A DNA stretch of 48,751 bases from Acidobacteriota bacterium (GTDB lineage: Bacteria; Acidobacteriota; UBA6911): NCBI GenBank assembly GCA_016929335.1, contig JAFGIY010000149.1:1-48751 (forward strand), in the 5' to 3' direction. A program made the translations under genes and the position numbers. Below, piece by piece: positions 1-11,877 of this stretch. The stretch's first letter is position 1; every line of letters starts with the position of its first letter. The notes beneath the pieces are model-generated. The model saw nothing but the letters and a program-made list of their open reading frames with translations, was not told the origin of the DNA and did no database searches.

Positions 1-94
1 AAGTTCCAATAATGCTTTCGAACGAAATTATTATGGATGAGAGCCGTCAACAAAATGTAAAGTTATTGTTGCGCGGGCCCTAAGCGCCCTGATC

Positions 95-147
95 CATGTG
101 GTGCGGGCTTTCAGCCTGCACATCCGGCCCGAAGCCGGACTCACATG
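95..147 (+). other. Predicted three-way-junction RNA structure
   Basis: CATGTG (95-100) pairs with CACATG (142-147) and encloses two hairpins. The first is GTGCGGGCT (101-109) with AGCCTGCAC (113-121); the second is TCCGGC (123-128) with GCCGGA (134-139). One pair in the first hairpin is G with T, which is a wobble only if the plus strand is transcribed. The function is unknown. It lies downstream of a 26-codon open tail entering from the window edge (stop 78-80), so it could be a 3' UTR structure or terminator, but no T-run follows. Confidence 0.35.
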
Positions 148-187
148 TACGGACAAAACATTCATGTAAAAAATCCGCAACAGTGCG

Positions 188-643
188 CTATTTCAGCTTT
201 ATCCGTTTCTTTGCTTCATGAGGGGTGAGGTAGCGATGATGAAAAATGCGTATACGCTTGAACTTGCCTTTTGCGTCCAGATCATAAATCACATTCTGGT
301 TCATGATAATCAGGTCGCCCGCTTTCCATTGCGCTCCCGGAGAACCCTTCGGAGGAGTTCGCAAAACGTGGAACTCGGTGATCAGCTCGACTAGGAACTG
401 CCTGCCCCTGGAAAGGAAAGCTCCTATATTCAAGACTTCCCGTACGTTGGCAGTCAAAGCTTCGTAGTTGGCTATGAACGCCTTCGGACCATGGAGCGTT
501 TTGCCCGTCAAGCCGGGGATCTGCGGACCCATGAAGTTATCAGGATACGCCAGGGTGACATCGGGACAAAAGTAGCCGGCAACTTTATCAAACCTTTTGT
601 TATTGAAATGGTCGACGTATTTCAGGAATTCTCTGCGATTCAT
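188..643 (-). CDS. SnoaL/NTF2-like small protein
   Basis: A 151-residue soluble protein. The start is the ATG at 643 because AGGAGG lies about 10 bases upstream on the minus strand; the frame stays open further upstream but without a comparable ribosome site. The N-terminal pattern (MNRREFLKYVDHFNNKRFD, then a FCPDVTLAYPDN segment) fits the cone-shaped NTF2/SnoaL fold of ketosteroid-isomerase-like enzymes and polyketide cyclases. A conserved-looking FHHRYL segment lies near the C-terminus. No signal peptide or membrane segment is seen. Substrate and pathway cannot be assigned. It stands alone, followed by a gap before tRNA-Gln on the same strand. Confidence 0.6.
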   Translation of the reverse strand: MNRREFLKYVDHFNNKRFDKVAGYFCPDVTLAYPDNFMGPQIPGLTGKTLHGPKAFIANYEALTANVREVLNIGAFLSRGRQFLVELITEFHVLRTPPKGSPGAQWKAGDLIIMNQNVIYDLDAKGKFKRIRIFHHRYLTPHEAKKRIKLK

Positions 644-874
644 GGCACATTGCCTCCTTTTAAATGGGAAACTGGAAGATTGCCGGAGAACAAAGCTTGC
701 ACTCTGGGATCCTGAGTCAAAACGGCAATTTTGCATACTCTTTTTTGCATTTTGGCGCCAAATCCCCTGCATTTCCGGTATCTCATGAAAGGCTGTGTGT
801 GCCGGATAAAGGTTCCTCCGGACACCAGAAGATGGTTACAGCCTAATGATTAGAAAACAGTTGATGGAAGGAAT

Positions 875-948
875 TGGCTGGGAGACAGGGATTCGAACCC
901 CGATCAGATGGTCCAGAGCCACCCGTCTTACCATTAGACGATCTCCCA
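875..948 (-). tRNA. tRNA-Gln (anticodon CUG)
   Basis: On the minus strand the acceptor stem TGGGAGA pairs perfectly with TCTCCCA. The T-loop is GTTCGAATC and the anticodon loop CTCTGGA gives anticodon CTG. The discriminator is G and CCA is encoded (875-877). It lies about 100 bases downstream of the glutaminyl-tRNA synthetase gene on the same strand, so enzyme and substrate may be co-transcribed. Confidence 0.95.
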
Positions 949-1051
949 GCACCGAGGCCATTGTAAAAAAACAGATAGACAGTTTCAAGACCAAACCCGC
1001 CGCGAGCGCAAAACATAAAGCCGCGAATTATCACGAATTTGTGGCGAGGCT

Positions 1052-2797
1052 CTAATGCGATCCGCTCCGGACGATCCTGGCCCAGGCATCGCGAAGCGTT
1101 ACGGTCCGGTTAAACACCAACACCCCCGGTCTGGAGTCCGGGTCCACACAAAAATAGCCGAGTCTCTCAAACTGGAAGCGTTCGCCGGCTTTGGCTTTCG
1201 CCAGACCTGGTTCAATCCGGCACGACCGGATGATTTCCAGAGAGTTCGGATTCAGATACGCTTTAAAATCCTTGCCTTCCTTTTCATCGACCGGATTTTC
1301 GACCGAGAACAACCGGTCATAGAGCCGGACTTCAGCCGGGACAGAATGCTGTGCGGAAACCCAATGAAGCGTCGCCTTGGCCTTAGGGCTTCCGGCGCAA
1401 TCCCCCGTCAGCGATTCGGGATCATAAAGGCAATGGATTTCCACGATCTCGCCTTTATCATTCTTTACAACATCGGTGCATGTGACCAGATAGGCATAGC
1501 GCAAACGCACCGTCCGGCCGGGAGCCAGTCGGAAGAACTTCTTGGGAGGATTCTCAAGGAAATCCTCCTGCTCGATAAACAGCTCTCTGGAAAAAGGCAG
1601 AATGCGAGTGCCCGCGGATGCATCTTCCGGATTATTGACCGCCTGCATTTCCTCCGTGCGGTCTTCGGGGAAATTGTCGATAACCAGTCGCAGCGGGCGC
1701 AGGACGCTCATGGCCCGCTGCGCTCTCAGGTTCAGGTCCTCGCGCAGAGAGTGCTCCAGGAGAGCGACATCCACGACATTGTCCCTTTTAGCTACGCCGA
1801 TACGGTCACAGAAGCTGCGGATCGACTCCGGCGTGTATCCCCGCCGGCGCAAACCGCAGAGCGTCGGCATGCGCGGATCATCCCATCCACTGACCAGTCC
1901 CTTCTGGACAAGTTCGAGCAGCTTCCGCTTGCTCATAACGGTGTAATTGAGATTGAGGCGCGCGAATTCTATCTGTTGCGAACGCGACTCAACCTGCAAT
2001 ACTTCCTGAAACCAATCATAAAGCGGCCGGTGGTCCTCGAATTCCAGGGTGCAGATGGAGTGCGTAATGCCTTCAATGGAATCCGAAAGGGAGTGGGCGA
2101 AGTCATACATCGGATAGATGCACCATGCGTCCCCCGTGCGATGGTGAGTCGCTCTGCGGATACGGTAAAGCGTGGGATCCCGCATATTCAGATTGGGCGA
2201 AGCCATATCAATTTTCGCCCGCAGCACGTGAGTTCCGTCCTCAAATTCGCCTGCCCGCATCCGTTTGAACAACTCCAGATTCTCTTCCGCGGAGCGATTG
2301 CGGTATGGGCTTTCCCTTCCGGGCAAGGTCAAAGTGCCCCTGTGATCGCGGATCTCGTCGGCGCTGAGACTGTCGACGTAAGCTTTGCCCAGCCGGATCA
2401 GCTTAACGGCGTATTCATAGAGGCGCTCGAAATAATCTGAAGCGAAATAGAGCCTGCCCTCCCAGTCAAATCCCAGCCAGTGCACATCTTCCTGGATGGA
2501 TTCGACATATTCGACATCTTCCTTTGTGGGATTGGTATCGTCGAAGCGCAGATTACAGGCGCCCCCGAATTCTCCGGCGATGCCGAAATCAATGCATATC
2601 GCTTTGGCGTGCCCGATATGCAAATAACCGTTTGGCTCAGGGGGGAAACGAGTCGCCACCCGCCCGCCGTTTTTATTATTCTTCATATCCTCAGCTACGA
2701 TAGCCCTGATGAAATCCAAAGCGGCGGCGTTGCCCGCCTCCATCCTGTCCGGTTCCGGATTCCGGCTGTTCTTATCATTCTTTGTGGAAGCGTCCAT
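1052..2797 (-). CDS. glnS: Glutaminyl-tRNA synthetase
   Basis: A 581-residue class I aminoacyl-tRNA synthetase that charges tRNA-Gln with glutamine in the cytoplasm. The signature HIGH motif is at residues 60-63, in the GlnRS-type context [15 protein letters not shown]. The KMSKS-equivalent VMSKR is at about 287-291. The C-terminal half carries the two-barrel anticodon-binding region. Length is normal for bacterial GlnRS. Many bacteria lack this enzyme and use tRNA-dependent transamidation, so its presence indicates direct glutaminylation; whether GatCAB is also present cannot be seen. The start at 2797 has a weak GAG-type ribosome site. A long open frame on the opposite strand is a coding shadow. 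Confidence 0.96.
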   Translation of the reverse strand: MDASTKNDKNSRNPEPDRMEAGNAAALDFIRAIVAEDMKNNKNGGRVATRFPPEPNGYLHIGHAKAICIDFGIAGEFGGACNLRFDDTNPTKEDVEYVESIQEDVHWLGFDWEGRLYFASDYFERLYEYAVKLIRLGKAYVDSLSADEIRDHRGTLTLPGRESPYRNRSAEENLELFKRMRAGEFEDGTHVLRAKIDMASPNLNMRDPTLYRIRRATHHRTGDAWCIYPMYDFAHSLSDSIEGITHSICTLEFEDHRPLYDWFQEVLQVESRSQQIEFARLNLNYTVMSKRKLLELVQKGLVSGWDDPRMPTLCGLRRRGYTPESIRSFCDRIGVAKRDNVVDVALLEHSLREDLNLRAQRAMSVLRPLRLVIDNFPEDRTEEMQAVNNPEDASAGTRILPFSRELFIEQEDFLENPPKKFFRLAPGRTVRLRYAYLVTCTDVVKNDKGEIVEIHCLYDPESLTGDCAGSPKAKATLHWVSAQHSVPAEVRLYDRLFSVENPVDEKEGKDFKAYLNPNSLEIIRSCRIEPGLAKAKAGERFQFERLGYFCVDPDSRPGVLVFNRTVTLRDAWARIVRSGSH

Positions 2798-3209
2798 ATA
2801 GTCTCTATCCGAGGTTTTAAATATAGGCCAAGCCGCATGATACCATATTCAAATTCGGGGCTTGATCAACATTTCCGGGCTTCGCGCAGCCAGGCACATT
2901 CTGCATATGCTTTGCCTCATCAATGAGAATCGCGGGTCTTAACCCGCATTTCATGGGGATTTATCTCGACGCCTATACCTGGACTATGATTAAATGTTGC
3001 TTCCGGATTAGCGCCTCAGAGATGTTTGTCAGTATCTCAAGCGTGTAATCCTGCATTATGAGGAGCGGGATTTGCCCGATACGGTTTATGTCGGGAAGAC
3101 ACCCCATATTTTGTCTGCAACTATTGGCGGAAAAGATTCACTATTCTATTGGATCCGGGCAAAGATCGATGGATCCCGCCAGGCAGAACGGGGAAGGGAG
3201 ACAATATCC
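2798..3209. other. Intergenic gap between divergent genes
   Basis: A 412-base divergent spacer between glnS and the TPR-like gene. It should hold both promoters, but I see no convincing -35/-10 pair. One short hairpin is visible, GCGGGT (2932-2937) with ACCCGC (2942-2947), with no T-run on either side. A frame-compatible upstream extension of the TPR-like gene runs through part of it but lacks a ribosome site and lies before a clear signal peptide, so I treat it as non-coding. Confidence 0.5.
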
Positions 3210-4226
3210 ATGAGAAGCTATTTTAAATTATTCCTTCTTGCTTTTCTGATTTGCGCTGCGGCTTTATTCCCTACTGCAGTCATGGGCAGTGGGAATACCG
3301 GATTGTCCCAGGAGACCGAAGAGGAAGAGACTCCATACGATGAAGTGGAATATGGAGCGTATGAAGCGGCTACCAAAGAACCCGATCTCGCAAAGCGTGG
3401 AGAATTGCTGCTAGCATTTATAGAGAAGTATCCGAAATCGGCCCTTATGGTCTACATCAATTCGGGATATGAAACTCTTCTGCATGAGTGTTCCCAGGCA
3501 AAACAATACGCGCTTCTTGAATCCCTTGCCGAAAAATGGCTGAAGATCTTTCCCAATAAAATCCAGACGATTGCTTATCTGGCGGAAGCCGCCCTCCAGC
3601 TCAAGAATGACCAGAAATATGTCCAGCGTCTCGAGGAAATTTATGCTCTGGATCCCAAGGGGACCTATGCCGTTGATATTCTGCGGACCTATAAACGGAT
3701 GAATAATCAGGCAAAGGTCAGCGAATGGACCGAAAAGATTTTCAAGATGCCCGAGTACGATGCGGACTTCGGACTGCGTTTTGAATTCGTGCAGAAATAC
3801 CTGGAAGCCAAGAACTACGCCAAAGCGGCCGAATATGCCCGACTGACGCTTAAATCCGCCGATCTCGTCAAGGAACCGAGCAAGGACGTACAAGGCCAGC
3901 TGCGTCAGGTGCGCTATGCCTGTTACCTGGTTATCGGCACCAATTTATACGACGACGGGAAATTTGCCGAAGCCATCCGAACGCTGCAGCAGGCTCTCAG
4001 GCAGGAGATGCACGGCGAACCTTACTACTACATAGGGATGTGCCAGTGGAAGCAGGATAAGATTGATGATGCCATTCTTTCTTTTGCGCGGGCAGAACTC
4101 CAGGGCGGAGATATTGCACCGCAGGCAAAGGAAAAATTGGAGCAGCTATACAAAGCGATCCACAACGACACTACGATCGGAATCGAGAAGGTCTACAGAA
4201 AAGCAAAAGAGAATCCCGGAATTTAG
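3210..4226 (+). CDS. Exported TPR-like repeat protein
   Basis: A 338-residue protein with an N-terminal signal peptide: basic MRSYFK, a hydrophobic stretch to about residue 20, then a likely cleavage near AVMGS. An acidic linker (EETEEEE-like) follows. The rest is all-helical, with degenerate TPR-like pairs, the clearest being the YYYIGMCQWKQDKIDDAI segment about 60 residues from the C-terminus. The start was chosen at 3210 because GGGAGA precedes it and the signal peptide begins there. It probably acts in the periplasm as a scaffold. It converges on the ATP synthase operon, with 51 bases between stop codons. No specific role can be assigned. Confidence 0.7.
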   Translation: MRSYFKLFLLAFLICAAALFPTAVMGSGNTGLSQETEEEETPYDEVEYGAYEAATKEPDLAKRGELLLAFIEKYPKSALMVYINSGYETLLHECSQAKQYALLESLAEKWLKIFPNKIQTIAYLAEAALQLKNDQKYVQRLEEIYALDPKGTYAVDILRTYKRMNNQAKVSEWTEKIFKMPEYDADFGLRFEFVQKYLEAKNYAKAAEYARLTLKSADLVKEPSKDVQGQLRQVRYACYLVIGTNLYDDGKFAEAIRTLQQALRQEMHGEPYYYIGMCQWKQDKIDDAILSFARAELQGGDIAPQAKEKLEQLYKAIHNDTTIGIEKVYRKAKENPGI

Positions 4227-4277
4227 GAACGCTCCCCTGCAGGAAGATCAACAATATCGGCATGGAATAGATCCGGC

Positions 4278-4700
4278 TCAGTGCTTGGCGGTACGGTGTT
4301 TGACTGCGTTGAGACGGGAAATCGCCCGGATAAGAGCCAGTTGAGCCCGATCGAAATCGATATTCGAATCCTTGGACGAAAGCATCTTCTCAGCCCGCAT
4401 TTTTGATTCCTCAGCCCGTTTGATATCAATATCGGAAGCCATCTCGGCTTCCTGGGCCAGAAGGACTACGCGATCCGGAAGCACTTCCACAAATCCCCAC
4501 GAACAGAATGAGTACTCCGTTCGATCCCCGATCCTATAGGCAATCTCTCCAATGCCGAGTTCCGCCAGGAGAGGCGCATGTCCCGGCAGGATCCCCAGAT
4601 ACCCTGTGGTGGACGGAACCGTTACACTATCCACCTCGCCGCTGAACAACTGCTTTTCCGGAGTAACGATCTCAAGATGAATTTTTTCAGGTAGTGCCAT
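4278..4700 (-). CDS. atpC: ATP synthase epsilon subunit
   Basis: A 140-residue F1 central-stalk subunit that connects the gamma subunit to the c-ring and can inhibit ATP hydrolysis. It shows the N-terminal beta-sandwich pattern (LEIVTPEKQLFSGEVDSV, then the GYLGILPGHAPLL motif near residues 32-44) and the C-terminal helical pair. It is last in the operon, following atpD after a 56-base spacer that contains an 11-bp hairpin. The ribosome site is poor, consistent with low demand (one copy per complex). No rho-independent terminator is visible after the stop. Confidence 0.96.
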   Translation of the reverse strand: MALPEKIHLEIVTPEKQLFSGEVDSVTVPSTTGYLGILPGHAPLLAELGIGEIAYRIGDRTEYSFCSWGFVEVLPDRVVLLAQEAEMASDIDIKRAEESKMRAEKMLSSKDSNIDFDRAQLALIRAISRLNAVKHRTAKH

Positions 4701-4714
4701 AATTTCAATTCAAA

Positions 4715-4751
4715 ATTCGAGATTCGAGATTTTAATCCAGAATCTCGAATC
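4715..4751. repeat. Word-palindrome between atpD and atpC
   Basis: ATTCGAGATT (4722-4731) is perfectly complementary to AATCTCGAAT (4741-4750), with a 9-base loop; one extra G-C pair closes it. A second ATTCGAG lies directly left of the arm, so the arm is a tandem word. It sits right after the atpD stop codon (4757-4759, minus strand). Confidence 0.8.
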
Positions 4752-4756
4752 AATTA

Positions 4757-6166
<1,410 letters not shown>

Positions 6167-6189
6167 TTAAATTCTCCTACCAAACAAAA

Positions 6190-6270
6190 TTACGAATGAC
6201 GAATTACGAATGACGAATTGCCGACAAAGCCGGCTTTAATTCGTCATTCGTAATTCGTAATTCGTCATTA
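6190..6270. repeat. Word-palindrome between atpG and atpD
   Basis: A perfect 21-bp inverted repeat: left arm 6199-6219 and right arm 6238-6258. Both arms are tandem copies of ACGAATG/ACGAATT. The loop contains a second small stem, GCCG (6220-6223) with CGGC (6231-6234). The atpG stop codon (6268-6270, minus strand) lies at its edge, so in operon mRNA the hairpin follows atpG directly and precedes atpD. Confidence 0.9.
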
Positions 6271-7119
6271 TGTTGAGGCTCCGCTGACGACTTCTATCAG
6301 CTCTTTGGTTATGCCGGCCTGGCGCACTTTGTTCGCATATAAAGTGAGTCCATCGATCATCTCGGCCGCATTATTGGTTGCCGCCTCCATTGCAGACATG
6401 CGCGCTCCGTGTTCCGAAGCGGCCGCTTCCAGAAGCGCTCGAAACAGTTGTGCTTCCACGTGCCTTGGAAGCAGATTTGAGAATATTTCTTCCGGCGGTT
6501 CATCGTAGAGATATTCGAGACGGCCGGTATCATCCGGATGCTCCAGACGCTGAATCGGCAGCAACGGCTCGAGGATGACGCGCTGCTGAATTACCGATTT
6601 AAACTCGTTATATACAAGCCAGATCTGATCCTTTTTGCCCTGAACGAACTCATCAATTAAATCTCTGGCTATCGCGGCTGCATCTGCAAAACTCGGCTGA
6701 AGAAGGACGTTGATCGCTTCATGCCTTACGGCATACGGGCGGCGTCTGAAGAAATCTCTGGCACGCTTGCCGAGTATATTCAATTCCACCTGGCGGTCGG
6801 AATGCCGGACTACGAATTCGAGGGCTTGCCGGATAATATTCGTATTATAGGCGCCGCATAAACCTCTGTCCGCCGTAATGACGACAAGCTCCAATTTGTC
6901 ATCCCCGCGTCTTGCGAGCAGAGGATGGGCCTGCTCGGGAACCCGGGTTGCCAGGCTGTTGAGCACCGCAACCATCTGCCTTGCATAAGGGCGAGCAGCA
7001 ATGACTCTGTCCTGTGCTTTGCGCAGTCTGGCCGCGGAGACAAACTTCATCGCCCGCGTTATCTGTTGGATGTTTTTGGCGCTTCGGATGCGCCGCCTGA
7101 TGTCGCGTATATTCGCCAT
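6268..7119 (-). CDS. atpG: ATP synthase gamma subunit
   Basis: A 283-residue F1 rotor shaft subunit. The N-terminal helix has the family pattern (IRDIRRRIRSAKNIQQIT) and the C-terminal helix has the typical AMEAATNNAAEMI and NKVRQAGITKEL segments, which form the coiled coil inside the alpha3beta3 ring. It follows atpA after 18 bases, so the two are probably translationally linked. The stop codon abuts a palindromic spacer before atpD. Confidence 0.98.
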   Translation of the reverse strand: MANIRDIRRRIRSAKNIQQITRAMKFVSAARLRKAQDRVIAARPYARQMVAVLNSLATRVPEQAHPLLARRGDDKLELVVITADRGLCGAYNTNIIRQALEFVVRHSDRQVELNILGKRARDFFRRRPYAVRHEAINVLLQPSFADAAAIARDLIDEFVQGKKDQIWLVYNEFKSVIQQRVILEPLLPIQRLEHPDDTGRLEYLYDEPPEEIFSNLLPRHVEAQLFRALLEAAASEHGARMSAMEAATNNAAEMIDGLTLYANKVRQAGITKELIEVVSGAST

Positions 7120-7137
7120 AGACTATCCGGGAGACAC

Positions 7138-8664
<1,527 letters not shown>

Positions 8665-8701
8665 CTAATTCCCTCTCTCTGAAGCTTTGAGCACCGGCAT
8701 T

Positions 8702-8717
8702 CCGGGCTTCTGCCCGG
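8702..8717. other. GC-rich hairpin between atpH and atpA
   Basis: CCGGGC (8702-8707) pairs with GCCCGG (8712-8717) over a TTCT loop. There is no T-run on the minus strand, so it is unlikely to be a terminator. It may affect mRNA processing or the relative yield of delta and alpha. Confidence 0.45.
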
Positions 8718-8744
8718 GTTCCAATATCCAAACTCGAAAGACAG

Positions 8745-9287
8745 TTAGGTTTCCGTCAGGCGACGCCTCATTTCAGAAAGCTGCGTTCGAATCGAACCGT
8801 CAAAAACCGTGCTGCCGACCTGAACGACAACTCCGCCCAGAAGACCTGCGTCGGTGTGCACTTCCACATTTACCAGCCGCCCCATAATTTCAGCCAGTTT
8901 GCTCTCAAGGCTTTTCAGGTCCTTAGGAGGGACCTGCGCCGCCGCCGTCACATGGGCCGTAACAATTCCCTTGCGATCGTTGACCGACTTCAAATAGGAG
9001 TCCAGTATCTGCGGATAAAAACGGATCCGGTTATGCTGTATAAGAATGCGCATGAAGTTGGACGTAATGGGAGCCACCGGATGCAGCCTCATCATTTCCG
9101 CAAGCAGCTTTTCCTTTGTCTCCCGCGGTATTGAAGGAGAGTGAAAGGCTTCCAGAAGATCCGGGACCGCACGAAAAATTTCATTGCAGGTTTTGAGATC
9201 TTCAGTCACCTGCGGTTCCACGTTTTCTTCGAAGACGATTTCTGCCAGCGACCGGGCATACCGGCCTAGGATCGCAGAGGGGATCAC
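8745..9287 (-). CDS. atpH: ATP synthase delta subunit
   Basis: A 180-residue peripheral-stalk subunit (OSCP homologue) that joins the b/b' dimer to the top of F1. The N-terminal domain begins with the conserved LGRYARSLAEIVFEE pattern, and the C-terminal GGVVVQVGSTVFDGSIRTQL signature is present. Its ATG overlaps the atpF stop by four bases (ATGA-type), indicating translational coupling. Confidence 0.97.
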   Translation of the reverse strand: MIPSAILGRYARSLAEIVFEENVEPQVTEDLKTCNEIFRAVPDLLEAFHSPSIPRETKEKLLAEMMRLHPVAPITSNFMRILIQHNRIRFYPQILDSYLKSVNDRKGIVTAHVTAAAQVPPKDLKSLESKLAEIMGRLVNVEVHTDAGLLGGVVVQVGSTVFDGSIRTQLSEMRRRLTET

Positions 9288-9865
9288 GACTTGCCTCCCA
9301 GTTTTGTGACGAAGCGTGAAAAGAGCCGCTGGCGATCGGCATCGGTGATTTCGCTTCGAATTCTCTCTTCTGCCAGTTGAACCGAAAGCTCCGCAGCGTG
9401 CTGCTTCAGCTCCAGCTGAGCGGTTCGGGTCATGCCCTCTATCTCCTGTCTGGAGCGTTCCACGATCTTTTGCGCATCCTCTTCAGCCACCGCAAGCAAT
9501 CGCTGATACTCGTCCTGAGCTTCCCTTTCAGCTGCGCCGGCGATTTCTTTGAGTTCATCATCCAGCCGGCTCATGCGGGACTCTATTTCGGCAAGTTTGG
9601 CTTCAGCCTCCCGGCGGGCTTTCTGGGCCTCGGCCAGCTCTTCACGAATTGCCTGGGATCTGCCGGCAAAAAAACTGGCCAGGGGCTTGCGGGCAATCCA
9701 GACCAGTACACCGACAACCAGCAATACATTAAAAACGCGGCCGACATTAAACCATGCTCCCCAGGGATTGCCTTCTTCCGCGGCAAAGGCGGTTTCGGGA
9801 AACACACTCAATCCGGCCAATAACACAGCCGCGAAAACGGAAAACAGAGCGCTTTTTAAATTCAT
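9284..9865 (-). CDS. atpF: ATP synthase b subunit
   Basis: A 193-residue peripheral-stalk subunit. It has an N-terminal signal-like hydrophobic stretch ending near AFAAEE, then a second membrane segment (VGRVFNVLLVVGVLVWIA), then a long charged coiled coil to the C-terminus. The two hydrophobic stretches suggest either a cleaved signal peptide or a re-entrant N-terminus, a pattern seen in b subunits of some Deltaproteobacteria and Acidobacteria. It overlaps atpH by four bases. Confidence 0.93.
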   Translation of the reverse strand: MNLKSALFSVFAAVLLAGLSVFPETAFAAEEGNPWGAWFNVGRVFNVLLVVGVLVWIARKPLASFFAGRSQAIREELAEAQKARREAEAKLAEIESRMSRLDDELKEIAGAAEREAQDEYQRLLAVAEEDAQKIVERSRQEIEGMTRTAQLELKQHAAELSVQLAEERIRSEITDADRQRLFSRFVTKLGGKS

Positions 9866-9932
9866 TTATTGCCTGCCAAGATAATTCGTAAGCGGCGGAC
9901 TTCCCGGATACAGAGAGAAAATTACACTCGAG

Positions 9933-10376
9933 CTAGCGGGAGCCGGTATCTATCGCGGATCTCCCCAGAATGGTTGAGGTGATTCTCTGCGCTAACTCCT
10001 GCGCATCCAATGTCAGCTGCTGTTTTACCATCGCGATCTGCGAGTTGATGGAATCGCGCGAATCCAGGATCATACGCTCTGCAGCGGTGCGGGATTGCGC
10101 CAGCACTTCAGCACGCTTTTTCAGGGCTTCCGCCCGAAGCTGTTCCTGCCGCCGGTATCCTTCCATCCGGGCATTTTTAATGGAAGCCTGATATTGGTTT
10201 AACAAGTTTAGATGATGCTTTAATTCTTCCTGCGTCCTGCTCATCAATCCGGTCGTTCGACTCTCTCGCTCAGCTTGCACCCTCATCAGCGGCTTAAAGA
10301 GAAGCTGATTGAGAACGAAGATCAGGATAAGAAAAATAATAATCGCCGGAATTATGGAAGCATCCAAATTGATCAT
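9933..10376 (-). CDS. atpF': ATP synthase b' subunit
   Basis: A 147-residue second b-type stalk subunit. A short periplasmic start (MINLDAS) is followed by one membrane helix (IIPAIIIFLILIFVLNQLLF) and a coiled-coil domain. Shorter than the neighbouring b and lacking a signal sequence, it fits the b' (atpX/atpG2) class that forms a b/b' heterodimer. It is the first gene of the operon; GGGA lies about 8 bases before the ATG. The membrane genes atpB (a) and atpE (c) do not precede it. Confidence 0.92.
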   Translation of the reverse strand: MINLDASIIPAIIIFLILIFVLNQLLFKPLMRVQAERESRTTGLMSRTQEELKHHLNLLNQYQASIKNARMEGYRRQEQLRAEALKKRAEVLAQSRTAAERMILDSRDSINSQIAMVKQQLTLDAQELAQRITSTILGRSAIDTGSR

Positions 10377-10433
10377 CGGTCATCCCAAATCCGCAAGCCG
10401 GCGTGCCAGCAAGCCTTTGCCTAAAAACGAGTT

Positions 10434-10462
10434 AAACTACCATAGGCTTCAAGATTGGTCAA
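10434..10462 (-). promoter_or_regulatory. Candidate ATP synthase operon promoter
   Basis: On the minus strand TTGACC (10457-10462) and TAGTTT (10434-10439) are separated by exactly 17 bases, a sigma-70-like arrangement. The -10 is a weak match. It lies about 60 bases upstream of the first operon gene. Confidence 0.45.
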
Positions 10463-10563
10463 GCGATTTCCCCGGCCCCGAAGCCTTATAACCGAAAAGC
10501 TCAACAAAGCAGGGATCCTCCGCCGTTTTCACGGCTCCCGCGGTTTTCTGATATATTGTCGCA

Positions 10564-11877
10564 ATGCTGAAGCAGCTGGTTTGGTTTGCTCTGATGGGAG
10601 TAAGCCAGGAGTTACTCTGGATTATCATCTGTTCACTTGGGCCGCTCCGGGAGCACACGGGAGCTTTTATAGGTTTGATATTTCTGCTGGTTCTGCTTTA
10701 CCTCTGGGCGTTCTTCCGCATTCCGATACGATCCAGACAGGCAGTGTGGCTTATCATGGCTTTCGCGCTGCTTTTTCGTCTGACGGTTCTTTTCTCATCC
10801 CCTCACCAAAGTGAAGATGTATATCGCTATATCTGGGATGCCCGAGTTGCCTCCACGGGGATTAATCCATACCGTTATGCGCCTGACGCCGCAGAACTGG
10901 AATCCCTGCGGGACAGCCGGGTATATCCGATGATCAATTCAAAGCCTTATGTGACCGCCTATCCTCCGGTATCTCAGATACTGTTCCGGTTCTGCTATGA
11001 GATCTTCGGCGCAAATGTCATCGCAATGAAGGCAATCTTCAGTCTTTTGGAATTCCTGGCTCTTCTCGTCGTCTGGAAACTGCTGCTGGTATGGGACAGG
11101 AGCATCCAGACTATCCTGCTGATGGCCTGGAATCCATTTTTCATATTTGAGTTCTCCCACTCAGGCCATTCCGACAGCGCCATGATCTTCCTGGCGCTTC
11201 TTTCCATTTATCTTCTGCACTGCGGCAGGAAAGGCTGGGCAGCGGCAAGCTATGCGGGAGCGGTTCTTGCCAAACTGCATCCCGCTTTGTGGTTTCCACT
11301 ATTCCTGCGCCGCACCGGCTGGAAATATATGATCGCCGGGTTCGCGACGGGCCTCGGCCTGATTTCTCTGTATTTCAGCTTTGATACGGGATTGCGCTAT
11401 TTGAAATCGCTCGTGCTGTATTTCCGCCTGTTTGAATTCAATGCAAGCATCCATTATTTCATCCGGTTTTTCGGCCGGGTGGTATTCAACGAATCCTGGG
11501 ACAAGCTCATCGGTCCATACCTTGGCGCGGTGCTCATTCTCATAGCTCTGTTGATTTACTGGAAGTTTCCGATCCGGAATGCGCAGGATGTTCTGCACGC
11601 AGGATTCTGGGTCATGACGGCGGATCTGTGTCTGGCCACCACCGTGCATCCGTGGTATTTATCCTGGGCCGCACTCGCGCTTCCTTTTTTCCCGTATGCA
11701 TTTATGATTTACTGGACGGCGGCATGCTTTCTATCCTACATCGCCTATTCCTATCATCCGGTTTACGAACCCGCCTGGGCGCTTCTGCTGGAATACCTCC
11801 CTGTGTACGGACTCATGGGTTGGGAATTATGGAGGCGGCGTCCCCTTCTATTGAGCCGGCTGGAACGGAGATCCTAG
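10564..11877 (+). CDS. GT87-like polytopic membrane glycosyltransferase
   Basis: A 437-residue membrane protein with about ten hydrophobic segments. The first extramembrane loop has the pattern SEDVYRYIWDARVASTGINPY, where the adjacent Glu-Asp fits the catalytic acids of GT-C fold, polyprenol-phosphate-sugar-dependent transferases (GT87 / DUF2029-like, mannosyltransferase-type). A second family-like motif is FSHSGHSDSAM. It probably transfers a sugar from a lipid-phosphate donor on the outer face of the inner membrane; the acceptor is unknown. No clear ribosome site precedes the ATG. Its stop codon overlaps the GTG start of the next gene by one base, so the SppA-like peptidase is probably translated with it. 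Confidence 0.7.
   Translation: MLKQLVWFALMGVSQELLWIIICSLGPLREHTGAFIGLIFLLVLLYLWAFFRIPIRSRQAVWLIMAFALLFRLTVLFSSPHQSEDVYRYIWDARVASTGINPYRYAPDAAELESLRDSRVYPMINSKPYVTAYPPVSQILFRFCYEIFGANVIAMKAIFSLLEFLALLVVWKLLLVWDRSIQTILLMAWNPFFIFEFSHSGHSDSAMIFLALLSIYLLHCGRKGWAAASYAGAVLAKLHPALWFPLFLRRTGWKYMIAGFATGLGLISLYFSFDTGLRYLKSLVLYFRLFEFNASIHYFIRFFGRVVFNESWDKLIGPYLGAVLILIALLIYWKFPIRNAQDVLHAGFWVMTADLCLATTVHPWYLSWAALALPFFPYAFMIYWTAACFLSYIAYSYHPVYEPAWALLLEYLPVYGLMGWELWRRRPLLLSRLERRS

Noticed and set aside
1..80. C-terminal end of a gene entering from the left edge (26 open codons)
   Set aside because: Too short to support and no recognisable sequence.
1..187. Group II intron end at the left edge
   Set aside because: Stems do not match the domain V pattern and no intron protein is visible.
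1055..2440. Long open frame opposite glnS
   Set aside because: No family resemblance, lies wholly within a certain gene, and is explained by codon bias of that gene.
8702..8717. Terminator between atpH and atpA
   Set aside because: The hairpin lacks a T-run on the minus strand and would cut the operon.
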